Shown: positions 1-7,451 of the stretch, piece by piece
Layout: the number at the start of each line of letters is the position of its first letter
Position numbering within the stretch: position 1 is the stretch's first letter
Source: Terriglobia bacterium
GTDB lineage: Bacteria; Acidobacteriota; Vicinamibacteria; Vicinamibacterales; CAVVIG01
Assembly (NCBI GenBank): GCA_020073005.1
Contig: JAIQFX010000013.1
Span: forward strand, 1-64,000
DNA: 64,000 bases
Direction of reading: 5' to 3'
The notes under the pieces: model-generated
The model's database searches: none
Told to the model about the DNA's origin: nothing
What the model saw: only the letters and a program-made list of their open reading frames with translations
Program-made: the position numbers and the translations under genes

Positions 1-5
1 AACGA

Positions 6-404
6 CTATGCGCTGGCTCGCGTCTGCTCCACGGCCGCGCGCCGCGGATCGACCATCAGTCGGAGCGCCAGCCCCTGCGGCTGCGACGCCCCGGGCGGCG
101 ATACTCGATAGACGGCCGAGAGCACGCGGCCCTGCTGAAGCGCGGGCGGGAGCGCCGCCGTCTGGCGGACGTCGGGCTCGAGCTGCAATTGCACGAGGCG
201 GAAGAGGGGGATCGAGACGGGCGAGTGGCATTCCACGTAGACGCCGAACTCGCTGACGTTGTGGGTCATCACCGACGCGAATCGGGTCGCCCCGCGCTGG
301 TCCTTCCAGGTGAGGCGGGCGGGCAGTTGGACGGCGCGCCGCTCGGCGCTCCGCTTGTCGTGATCCGTGCGTTTCGGCGTGTCATTGAAACGGATGTTCT
401 TCAC
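6..404 (-). CDS. PilZ-like domain protein
   Basis: A 132-residue protein with a PilZ-like core. It has an early basic ERRAVQLPARL stretch followed by a NVSEFGVYVE segment, which resembles the RR...N.S..G pattern of PilZ c-di-GMP receptors. The family match is moderate because the second motif is loose, so binding of c-di-GMP is inferred. I chose the GTG at 404 because a G-run (GGGGGG) lies just upstream at a good distance; the frame stays open to 446. No signal peptide or membrane segment is visible, so a cytoplasmic role is likely. It lies about 200 bases beyond the stop of the large sigma54 regulator on the same strand. Confidence 0.6.
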   Translation of the reverse strand: MKNIRFNDTPKRTDHDKRSAERRAVQLPARLTWKDQRGATRFASVMTHNVSEFGVYVECHSPVSIPLFRLVQLQLEPDVRQTAALPPALQQGRVLSAVYRVSPPGASQPQGLALRLMVDPRRAAVEQTRASA

Positions 405-542
405 CGACCCCCCAGTCAGCGTTGGAGCTGCCGGTATACGTATCAAGGTCCGCGCCTGCTCCGATCGGGGACGGTCCTGGGCCTCAGTACGGCAGGTAAG
501 ATCCTGAATCTAAGAGAGTTGAAGAAACTGTGCAGTTGGACC

Positions 543-594
543 AGTAATCGTGCAAGTCGATTACTTAGTATCCAACTATGCCAGTTTTTGGATA
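543..594. repeat. Two adjacent intergenic hairpins between PilZ-like gene and sigma54 regulator
   Basis: The gene-free stretch 405-605 is AT-richer than its surroundings. It holds a perfect 8-bp inverted repeat, AGTAATCG (543-550) and CGATTACT (558-565), with a 7-base loop. A second inverted repeat follows, TATCCAA (569-575) and TTGGATA (588-594). Lying just past the stop of the minus-strand regulator gene, they could act as its transcription terminator, but neither has a clear T-run. The GTAATCG/CGATTAC core recurs in the hairpin before ftsY. Confidence 0.5.
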
Positions 595-605
595 GTTAGT
601 ATACG

Positions 606-3542
606 TCAATGAGTATCGGCCTCGACTCTCACGTCCAGGCCCAGCCGCCTCATCTTCAAGTACAGGCCTCGCCGGGTGAGGCCCAGCGCTCTCGCGGTTT
701 CGGAGATGTTGCCGCTCGCGCGGTCCAGCGCCGCCTGGATCATCTCGCGTTCCACGTGCTCGACCGCTGACGCCAGGTGCTGATCGGCGGTCAGCGACCG
801 TGACGGGCCCATTGCCGTTGACGACGCCTGTGCCGAGCCGAGCTCGGGCGAGAGGTGCGCCGGCTCGATGGTGCCGCCTGGCGCGGAGAGCGCCACGGCG
901 CGCTGGATTTCGTTCTTGAGCTGCCGGACGTTGCCCGGCCACCAGTACTGCGAAAAGACGTCGAGCGTCTCCGAGCTCAGATGGATGTCCGGCTTGCCGA
1001 GCCGTTCGATGGCTTCGCGAAGGAAGAACGTGCTGAGGTGGGGAATCTCCTCGCGCCGTTCGCGAAGCGGCGGGACGTGAATGCGGATGACGGCGAGACG
1101 ATAGTACAAATCCTCGCGGAACTTGCCTTCCGCCACGCGCTGCTCGAGGTCGGCGTTGGTCGCGGCGAGCACGCGCACGTCGACCCGCTGCGGCTTGGTC
1201 TCGCCGATTGGCATGATCTCCTGCTGCTCGAGAAAGCGCAGGAGCTTCGGCTGCACGTCGAGCGAGAGATCGCCGATCTCGTCCAGAAAGAGGGTGCCGC
1301 CCGCCGCCGTGCGCACGAGGCCCGGCTGATCCGAGACGGCGCCGGTGAAGCTGCCGCGCCGGTGCCCGAACAACTGACTGTCGGCCAGCTCGCGGCCCGT
1401 CGTCGTGCAGTTGTACGGCAGGAACGTCGCCGCGCTGCGCTGCGATCCGACGTGGATGGCGCGCGCGACCAGCTCCTTGCCCGTGCCGCTCTCGCCCGTG
1501 ATGAGCACGGTCAGGTCGTTGCCCTGCAGCCGCTGAATCTGATCGACCACGCGCGTCATCGCCGCGCTCGCCGACAGGAATCCGGGCAGGAGCGGCTCGA
1601 GCGATCGATCGACCAGCAGGCCCGCCGACGGCGCCGGGCGATCGCGCGCGGCGCACAGCGCGAAGCCCTGCCGCGCGACGGCGGCAATCATCCGCAGCCG
1701 GCGCATGACCGGATGCCCGATCGGCCGCGGCGACGCGACGACCGCGAAGCGCGGGCCCTCGGGATCGCGCCCGAGCGGCTCGACGATGACGGCGCCGCGG
1801 CCGTACGAATTGCCGTGGACGGCGGCGCGGACGAGGGCCCTGGCGGCGGCCGGCTCGCATCCGGCGGCGGCGATGATGCGGACGTCGCCGCCCGGCATGT
1901 CGACGTAGACGACGGCGCAGTCGCCCGCCGCGGCCTCGAACAGCGCGGCCGCGGTCTCGCGTCCGAGGAGTTCCGGGAGCGCGGCCGCGTCCACGATGCG
2001 CCGGACGATCGCATCGTCGGCGTCGGCCGGCGAGATGACGTACTGGCCGGTGCCGACCGAGGTGAGCAGCGCCTGCGCCGCGCGCGTGTCGTCGAGATCG
2101 CGCTCCGCGCCCAGCTGCTGAAAGAGCGAGAGCGCGGTGTTCAAGTGGCGCTCGGCCACCGACCGCGCGCCGGTCTCGGCGACGAGGCGTCCCAGCGCGA
2201 GATGGCTCAGGCCCGATTGATAGCGCTCGCCGAGCAGATCGAGCAGCGTCGCGCTCTGCGAGAAATCGTGATACGCGTCGGCCGCGTTGCCGCTCTTCGC
2301 GTGCAGCGCGCCCCGCAGCCGCAGGAACTCGCCCCACGTCGCCGGCGCGACGCGCGGATCGAGCCGGTCGGCCGCGGCCGCGAGGCGCTGCTCGGCATCG
2401 ACGAGAAAGTTGCCGGCCGTGAGGGCTTCAGCCGCGATGAGCGTGGCCTGGAGCGCGTCGAACGGCGGGGCTCCGGCCTCGAGAATCTCGTCCGCGCCCG
2501 CCACGGCTTTCTCGAGCGAGCCGCCGCGCAGCGCGAGCCGGGCGCCGAGCACGCGCACCGACCATTCGTACCACTGGCTCGTCTGCCGGCCGTAGGCGCC
2601 GAACGCCTCGCTGGCGCGGCCGAGAAAATCGGCGGCCGTCTCGTACTGGCCGCGGATCATGTGAATCTGCGCGAGCGTGTCGAAGACCGCGCCCGTCGTC
2701 TCGTGGAACTGGATCGGGCTCCGCACGTCGAGCGCGCGGTGCAGCGCGTCCTCCGCGCGGACGAGATCGCCGAGCCGGACGCAGATCTGGCCCAGCGTCG
2801 CGAGCGCCACGGCGAGGCCGTGGCCCGATCCGTGCGCCTCGTGCAGCGACACGCTGCGTTCGGCGAGCGCGAGCGCCTGTTCGTAATGATGCTGCAGCAT
2901 CATCACGCTCGCCTGATTGCCGCAGACCGTCGCCAGCACGTCGTCGGCGTGGACCATCGCCGCGAGGCGCTCGGCCTGCCGCAGCGCGGCCATCGCTTCG
3001 TCGTACCGGCCGAGCTGCGCGAGCGCGATGCCCGAGAGCGAATGGACCAGCGCGAGGTGACGCCGGTCGCCGGCGGCGTGCAGCGCCGACGCGGCCTTGG
3101 CGATGTGCTCGCGGACGATCGCGATGTCGCCGACCTTGCGATAGCACTGGCCGAGCTCGTAGTGCGCGAGTCCGATCGCGAGCGAGTCGTGCGCGGCTTC
3201 GGCCTGTTTCAGCGCGCGGCCGTGCAGCGCGATGGCGCGCGACTGATCGCCGCGCGCCGAGGCGAGCCGGCCGTGCAGCCGCCAGAGCGTGGACAGGCGG
3301 CGGGGCGGCACGGTGTCGCGGAAGGTGTCCGGCGGCCGCCCGAGCGCGCTCGCGGCCTGATCGAGGTCGTCCTGCAACAGCGCGGCCTCGGCGAGCATCG
3401 ACCGCACGGCGAGCTCTTCGTCGCGCGTCATCGCCGACGAGCGCATGGCCGGCGCGAGCATCTGCGCCGCTTCGGCGCCGCGTCCGCGCTCGAGCGCCGC
3501 GCCGGCGCGCGCGAGGAGTCCCTGGAGAGAGGACGAGGGCAC
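606..3542 (-). CDS. TPR-containing sigma54-dependent transcriptional activator
   Basis: A 978-residue regulator. Residues about 1-490 are TPR-type helical repeats, probably a protein- or ligand-sensing module. About 520-640 is a GAF-like region. A sigma54 AAA+ domain follows with Walker A GESGTGKE near residue 682 and Walker B-type GGTLFLDEIGDL near 755, and a Fis-type helix-turn-helix occupies the last 45 residues. The sigma54-contacting loop reads GSFTGA (near 730) rather than the usual GAFTGA. There is no receiver domain, so control is not by a standard phosphorelay. The GTG start at 3542 has a TATACT box a few bases upstream, which itself lies in a heptamer repeat tract. What it senses and which genes it activates are unknown. 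Confidence 0.85.
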   Translation of the reverse strand: MPSSSLQGLLARAGAALERGRGAEAAQMLAPAMRSSAMTRDEELAVRSMLAEAALLQDDLDQAASALGRPPDTFRDTVPPRRLSTLWRLHGRLASARGDQSRAIALHGRALKQAEAAHDSLAIGLAHYELGQCYRKVGDIAIVREHIAKAASALHAAGDRRHLALVHSLSGIALAQLGRYDEAMAALRQAERLAAMVHADDVLATVCGNQASVMMLQHHYEQALALAERSVSLHEAHGSGHGLAVALATLGQICVRLGDLVRAEDALHRALDVRSPIQFHETTGAVFDTLAQIHMIRGQYETAADFLGRASEAFGAYGRQTSQWYEWSVRVLGARLALRGGSLEKAVAGADEILEAGAPPFDALQATLIAAEALTAGNFLVDAEQRLAAAADRLDPRVAPATWGEFLRLRGALHAKSGNAADAYHDFSQSATLLDLLGERYQSGLSHLALGRLVAETGARSVAERHLNTALSLFQQLGAERDLDDTRAAQALLTSVGTGQYVISPADADDAIVRRIVDAAALPELLGRETAAALFEAAAGDCAVVYVDMPGGDVRIIAAAGCEPAAARALVRAAVHGNSYGRGAVIVEPLGRDPEGPRFAVVASPRPIGHPVMRRLRMIAAVARQGFALCAARDRPAPSAGLLVDRSLEPLLPGFLSASAAMTRVVDQIQRLQGNDLTVLITGESGTGKELVARAIHVGSQRSAATFLPYNCTTTGRELADSQLFGHRRGSFTGAVSDQPGLVRTAAGGTLFLDEIGDLSLDVQPKLLRFLEQQEIMPIGETKPQRVDVRVLAATNADLEQRVAEGKFREDLYYRLAVIRIHVPPLRERREEIPHLSTFFLREAIERLGKPDIHLSSETLDVFSQYWWPGNVRQLKNEIQRAVALSAPGGTIEPAHLSPELGSAQASSTAMGPSRSLTADQHLASAVEHVEREMIQAALDRASGNISETARALGLTRRGLYLKMRRLGLDVRVEADTH

Positions 3543-3591
3543 GAATGAAGTATAGAACTTAGAAGTTAGAAGGCAGAAGTGAAGTTGGAAG
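3543..3591. repeat. Heptamer repeat tract upstream of the sigma54 regulator
   Basis: Seven consecutive degenerate 7-mers of the pattern A-rich-TAGA/CAGA: GAATGAA, GTATAGA, ACTTAGA, AGTTAGA, AGGCAGA, AGTGAAG, TTGGAAG. The tract fills the space between the regulator start (3542) and the stop of the next minus-strand gene (3609). A 17-base segment at 3568-3584 is identical to one at 41155-41171, at the end of the RNase R gene 37.6 kb away. Confidence 0.75.
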
Positions 3592-3608
3592 TCGGCGAGC
3601 GCGTCGAG

Positions 3609-3977
3609 TCAGGGCGTCAGGAACGGGCGGCCGCGTCTTGCGAGCCGCGCTTCGAGCCGCGCCGAGCAGTCGCAGTGGCCGCAGGCCCACGGTTCGGCGC
3701 CCGTCAGGTCGCGGCACCGGCTCCGCGCGTGCGCGTCGCGCACTTTCAGCAGGTCGAAGTACGGCGCCCAGTACTCGCGCTCCTCCTGGAGCGGCGTCGG
3801 GCAGTAGCAGACTTCCACCCACTGCACGCGGCCATCGTCCAGCTGGCGCGCCGCCTCCATGTCGCGGAGGTACTCGCCGCCGGCCACGGAGCCGCGGCCG
3901 AGCGTCCCGGCGTCAATCGCGCGCGCGAGCGCCTCCGCTTGACCGGGCTTCACTCTGGCCGTGACCAGGTAGCGCAT
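3609..3977 (-). CDS. Conserved-looking Cys-rich protein of unknown function
   Basis: A 122-residue protein I do not recognise. It opens with MRYLVTARVKPG, resembling a small ferredoxin-like alpha/beta domain. It carries WVEVCYCPTPL in the middle and ends with a CGHCDCSARLEAR motif. The clustered Cys and His residues (C-x-H-C-x-C) suggest metal binding or redox chemistry, but no family can be named. There is no signal peptide or membrane helix. The ATG at 3977 has TACAAT about 8 bases upstream, which may be a -10 box. It sits between the pgi gene and the sigma54 regulator on the same strand. Codon use matches its neighbours, so it is probably a real native gene. Confidence 0.65.
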   Translation of the reverse strand: MRYLVTARVKPGQAEALARAIDAGTLGRGSVAGGEYLRDMEAARQLDDGRVQWVEVCYCPTPLQEEREYWAPYFDLLKVRDAHARSRCRDLTGAEPWACGHCDCSARLEARLARRGRPFLTP

Positions 3978-3995
3978 GGGCGAAATTGTAGCGCG

Positions 3996-5747
3996 CTACG
4001 ACTTCTCCAATACGGCGTTCAGGATCCGGTCGAGCAGGCGGGGATCCGGCGATGGCAGGTGGATGTGCAGCGCCCGGCGGCCCGTCTGGTCGAGCGACGC
4101 GAAATCGCCGAGCGCCTGCGCGCGCTCGAGCGTGCCGAACGAAAACTGTTCGCCCGGGATCGGCAGATCCTCGACCGGCGTCGCGGAGATGAGGACAAAG
4201 ACGCCCGTATTCGGACCGCCCTTATGCAATTGCCCGGTCGAGTGCAGATAGCGCGGACCGTACCCGAACATCGTGGCCACGCGCGTGCGATCGCGCACGC
4301 CGCTCCGGAATGCGTGAAGCGATCGCTCGATCGCGTCGTCCGGACCCAGATAGGCGAGCAGCGCGACGTAGTCGCCCGCGTGCAGCAACGACAGCACGGC
4401 CTCGGGATCCCGATTTCCCAGCTGGGCACGAGCCATGCGGCTCATCGTCAAGTGGATCTCGCCGTCGCGTGCACGATCGGCCGCGGGGGCGGGCAGCTGA
4501 TGCGTCGTCTTGTACTGATCGAGGAGCGTTCGCGTCGCGTCCTTCGCCTGCTGCACGTTCGGCTCATCGAACGGATTGATGCCCAGGAGCGCGCCCGCGA
4601 CGGCCGTCGCGATCTCCCAGCGCATGAACTCGGCGGCGAGCGCCGCCGGCGCCGGCATGTCGAGCTCGACGACGGGCGCGTTCGAGGGCAGCGGACCGCT
4701 GTCGCTCGCGGGTCGATCGGCGCCCTCCAATCGCGCACGGACGAACAATCGGTCGCTTCCGTACGCGGCCGCGCCGCCGACGGGCTCGCCCGCGATCGGC
4801 ACGACGCCCACGCCGTTCTTGCCCGTGCTCTCCGCGACGAGTTGTTCCACCCACAATCCGAACGGCTCGAGTCTTGGCGGAACGATCAGGGTGAGCTTGT
4901 CGCGGCCGGCGCGCGCGCCGACGGCCATCGCCAGTCCGAGCGCGATCGACGGATGCGTCGACGCGTCCGCGGCGGGTTCGGACGCCGACAGCATCGCGAG
5001 GCCCCAGCCGACGAGATCCGCGACGTCGTGGCCCATCAGCGCGGCCGGTACGAGTCCGACGAACGACAGCGCCGAGTACCGGCCGCCGATATCCGACGGG
5101 TTGATGAAGACGTCGCGGAAGCCCTCGGCGCGCGCGCGGCGTGACAGCTCGGTGTCAGCATCCGTGATCGCGACAAAGTGGCCGGCCCAGCGCGAGACGC
5201 CTGCCTGCTCGAGCCGGTGACGGAAATGCGCGGCGAGGGAGTTCGGCTCGATCGTCGTGCCGGATTTGCTGGACAGCAGGTACAACGTGGTCTGTGGCGG
5301 CGTCGCGGCGGCGCGGACGGCGGCGGGATCCGTCGAATCGAGCATGCGGAAGCGCGGCCAACCGGCGCTGACGCCGAGAACGGCGCGCAGCACTTCCGGC
5401 GCGAGACTCGATCCGCCCATGCCGAGCAGAACGACGTCGGTGAAGCCGTCGCGCTTCACGCCATCGGCGAACGTGACGATGCGATCGACGTGGCCGGCCA
5501 TCAGCGCGGGCGATTTCATCCACCCGAGGCGATTGGCGATCTTCTGCTGGACGGCCGCGTCCGTGCTCCACGCGGCCGGATCGGCGCGCCAGAGTTGCTC
5601 GGCGGCGCGCATGGCCGCGGGGCTCGCCTCGCGCAGCGCGGCCGCGAGGGCGCCGGGCGCGAGCCGCAGCGAGCCGCGCAGCCGATCCCGCCGGGCGGCG
5701 ATGTCGATCGCCGGCCAGCGCGTCATCAGGTCTCGCGTGCGGTCCAT
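3996..5747 (-). CDS. pgi: Glucose-6-phosphate isomerase (transaldolase-fusion type)
   Basis: A 583-residue enzyme interconverting glucose-6-phosphate and fructose-6-phosphate in the cytoplasm. Two SIS-type sugar isomerase domains are visible: GMGGSSLAPEVL and SSKSGTTIEPN in the first, GGRYSALSFVG and ESTGKNGVGVVP in the second. The sequence resembles the isomerase half of the bifunctional transaldolase/isomerase proteins found in several phyla more than classical E. coli Pgi; here it stands alone with no transaldolase part. The reading frame stays open to 6224, but that extension covers the opposite-strand gene at 5772, so I start at ATG 5747 (MDRTRDLMTRWP). Confidence 0.9.
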   Translation of the reverse strand: MDRTRDLMTRWPAIDIAARRDRLRGSLRLAPGALAAALREASPAAMRAAEQLWRADPAAWSTDAAVQQKIANRLGWMKSPALMAGHVDRIVTFADGVKRDGFTDVVLLGMGGSSLAPEVLRAVLGVSAGWPRFRMLDSTDPAAVRAAATPPQTTLYLLSSKSGTTIEPNSLAAHFRHRLEQAGVSRWAGHFVAITDADTELSRRARAEGFRDVFINPSDIGGRYSALSFVGLVPAALMGHDVADLVGWGLAMLSASEPAADASTHPSIALGLAMAVGARAGRDKLTLIVPPRLEPFGLWVEQLVAESTGKNGVGVVPIAGEPVGGAAAYGSDRLFVRARLEGADRPASDSGPLPSNAPVVELDMPAPAALAAEFMRWEIATAVAGALLGINPFDEPNVQQAKDATRTLLDQYKTTHQLPAPAADRARDGEIHLTMSRMARAQLGNRDPEAVLSLLHAGDYVALLAYLGPDDAIERSLHAFRSGVRDRTRVATMFGYGPRYLHSTGQLHKGGPNTGVFVLISATPVEDLPIPGEQFSFGTLERAQALGDFASLDQTGRRALHIHLPSPDPRLLDRILNAVLEKS

Positions 5748-5771
5748 CCCGGTAGGATACTGTAGACAGCG

Positions 5772-6011
5772 ATGGCGAGAGGCTTCGAGAGCAAGGACGT
5801 CGAGTTCCAGCAGGCCGAAGCCGAGCGGAAGAAGGCCGCCGGCCACGCGCTGACGAAGGACGAGCGCGACGCGCTCGCGAAACGGCGGACCGTCGAGCTC
5901 TCGCTGGCCCGCGCGCGCGCCGACCTCGAGAAGGCCCGCACGCCCGCCCATCGCCAGATGCTCGCGGACGCCATCGCCACGCTGGAGAGTCAGCTTGCGC
6001 GAAAGACGTAA
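5772..6011 (+). CDS. Small charged helical protein, unknown function
   Basis: A 79-residue, highly charged protein starting MARGFESKDVEFQQ. It is predicted to be almost entirely helical, with heptad-like Ala/Leu/Arg/Glu spacing that could form a coiled coil. There is no signal peptide, Cys or catalytic motif. It starts 24 bases from the divergent pgi start and ends 10 bases before the esterase gene. Codon use and third-position GC match the neighbours, which supports a real gene. The function is unknown. Confidence 0.6.
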   Translation: MARGFESKDVEFQQAEAERKKAAGHALTKDERDALAKRRTVELSLARARADLEKARTPAHRQMLADAIATLESQLARKT

Positions 6012-6021
6012 CATAGAGGTG

Positions 6022-6789
6022 ATGAAGCGCTTCGGGCGTGAGCACGTCGCACTGCTAGCGCTCGCGGTCGTCCTGATGACGGGTGCGTGCGGTTCGCGCG
6101 CCGCGCGCGAGGACGAACGGGACGGCGCCGGCGCACGCGGGCCGGCGGCCGCGTCGACGCCACCGAAATCATCGTCGATCGCGCCCGCGACGATGGGCGC
6201 GAAGGCCGGGCCCAGACCGCGCATCGCGATCCTCGGCGACAGTCTGACGGCGGGCCTCGGGCTTCGGCAGAGTCAGGCGTACCCGACGCTGCTCCAGCAG
6301 CGGCTCGACGACGAGGGGCTGAACTACGAAGTGGTGAATGCGGGCGTGTCCGGCGACACGTCGGCCGGCGGGCTCGCGCGGCTGGACTGGGCGCTGCAGG
6401 GCGACGTGCGGATCCTGATCGTGGCGCTCGGCGGCAACGATGCGTTGCGCGCACTGCCGACGGATCAGCTGCGGGACAACCTCGCGACCGTCATCGAGCG
6501 CGCGCAGGCGCGCGGCGTCACCGTCGTCCTCGCGGGAATGGAGGCGCCGCCGAATTTCGGCCGCGACTACATCGTCGCCTTTCACCAGGTCTACCCGGCG
6601 CTCGTCGCCAAGTATCACGTGGCGTTCGTGCCGTTCCTGCTGGCGGGCGTCGCGGGCATCGATTCACTCAACCAGCCGGACGGGATGCATCCGACCGCGA
6701 CCGGCGCGCGCATCGTCGCCGACAACGTGTGGAAGGTCCTCGAGCCGATCGCGAAAGAGAAGCGCGTGGAGACACGCTCCGGCACATGA
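6022..6789 (+). CDS. SGNH/GDSL esterase, TesA-like, exported
   Basis: A 255-residue secreted or lipid-anchored hydrolase. Residues 1-20 form a signal sequence ending in a relaxed lipobox (LMTGAC). The SGNH blocks are all present: AILGDSLTAGLG (nucleophile Ser), the block II Gly in NAGVSGDTS, ALGGNDALR (block III Asn) and DGMHPTATGA (block V Asp-x-x-His). This matches TesA/arylesterase enzymes acting on acyl esters or thioesters. I chose ATG 6022 because AGAGGT lies just upstream and it begins the signal peptide. The stop overlaps the next start (ATGA). tesA next to ybbA/ybbP is also seen in enterobacteria, where tesA is divergent; here all three run in one operon. Confidence 0.85.
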   Translation: MKRFGREHVALLALAVVLMTGACGSRAAREDERDGAGARGPAAASTPPKSSSIAPATMGAKAGPRPRIAILGDSLTAGLGLRQSQAYPTLLQQRLDDEGLNYEVVNAGVSGDTSAGGLARLDWALQGDVRILIVALGGNDALRALPTDQLRDNLATVIERAQARGVTVVLAGMEAPPNFGRDYIVAFHQVYPALVAKYHVAFVPFLLAGVAGIDSLNQPDGMHPTATGARIVADNVWKVLEPIAKEKRVETRSGT

Positions 6790-7451
6790 TCGAACTGCGC
6801 GACGTGTCCAAGACCGTCGTGAGCGGCACCGAGCCCCTCACGATCCTCCATCCGCTCACGCTCACCATTCCCCGCGGACAGTTCACGGCGATCGTGGGGC
6901 CCTCGGGCAGCGGGAAGTCGACGCTCCTCGGCCTCATCGCCGGCCTGGACTCGCCGTCCTCGGGCAGCGTGCTGATCGACGGCGTGGACATCACGCGGCT
7001 CGACGAGGACGCGCTCGCGAAGCTGCGCGGCGAGAAGATCGGCTTCGTGTTCCAGTTCTTCCATCTCATCCCGTCGCTGACCGCGTACGAGAACGTGGCC
7101 GTCCCGATGGAGATCGCCGGCGCGTCCGACGCGCGCGCGCGCGCCGAGGCGCTGCTGGAGGAAGTCGGCCTGACGGGCCGCGCGCACCACTATCCCTCGC
7201 AGTTGTCCGGCGGCGAGCAGCAGCGCGTGGCGCTGGCGCGGGCGCTGGCCAACGATCCGCCGCTCGTGCTCGCGGACGAGCCGACGGGAAATCTCGACAG
7301 CACGAACGGCCGGCACATCATGGAGCTGCTGCGGAACATTCATGACACGCGGCGGACGACGGTCGTGCTCGTCACGCACGATGCGGAACTGGCGGCCCGG
7401 GCCGATGCGCGTCTCGTCCTGCGCGACGGCCGCGTCGTGGAGCGAAGCTGA
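6786..7451 (+). CDS. ABC transporter ATP-binding protein, YbbA-like
   Basis: A 221-residue ATPase of the LolD/MacB/YbbA group. The motifs are Walker A GPSGSGKST, Q-loop FVFQFFHL, signature LSGGEQQRVALARAL, Walker B LVLADEPTG and the switch His in VLVTHD. It starts inside the esterase stop codon (ATGA) and ends in a TGATG overlap with the FtsX-type permease, so all three are translationally coupled. By analogy with YbbA-YbbP it probably powers a mechanotransmission or lipid-related export complex at the inner membrane. The substrate is unknown. Confidence 0.88.
   Translation: MIELRDVSKTVVSGTEPLTILHPLTLTIPRGQFTAIVGPSGSGKSTLLGLIAGLDSPSSGSVLIDGVDITRLDEDALAKLRGEKIGFVFQFFHLIPSLTAYENVAVPMEIAGASDARARAEALLEEVGLTGRAHHYPSQLSGGEQQRVALARALANDPPLVLADEPTGNLDSTNGRHIMELLRNIHDTRRTTVVLVTHDAELAARADARLVLRDGRVVERS

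Noticed and set aside
855-3548. Long open frame on the plus strand opposite the sigma54 regulator
   Set aside because: It has arginine-rich, low-complexity sequence with no domains; it is a high-GC shadow of the minus-strand gene.
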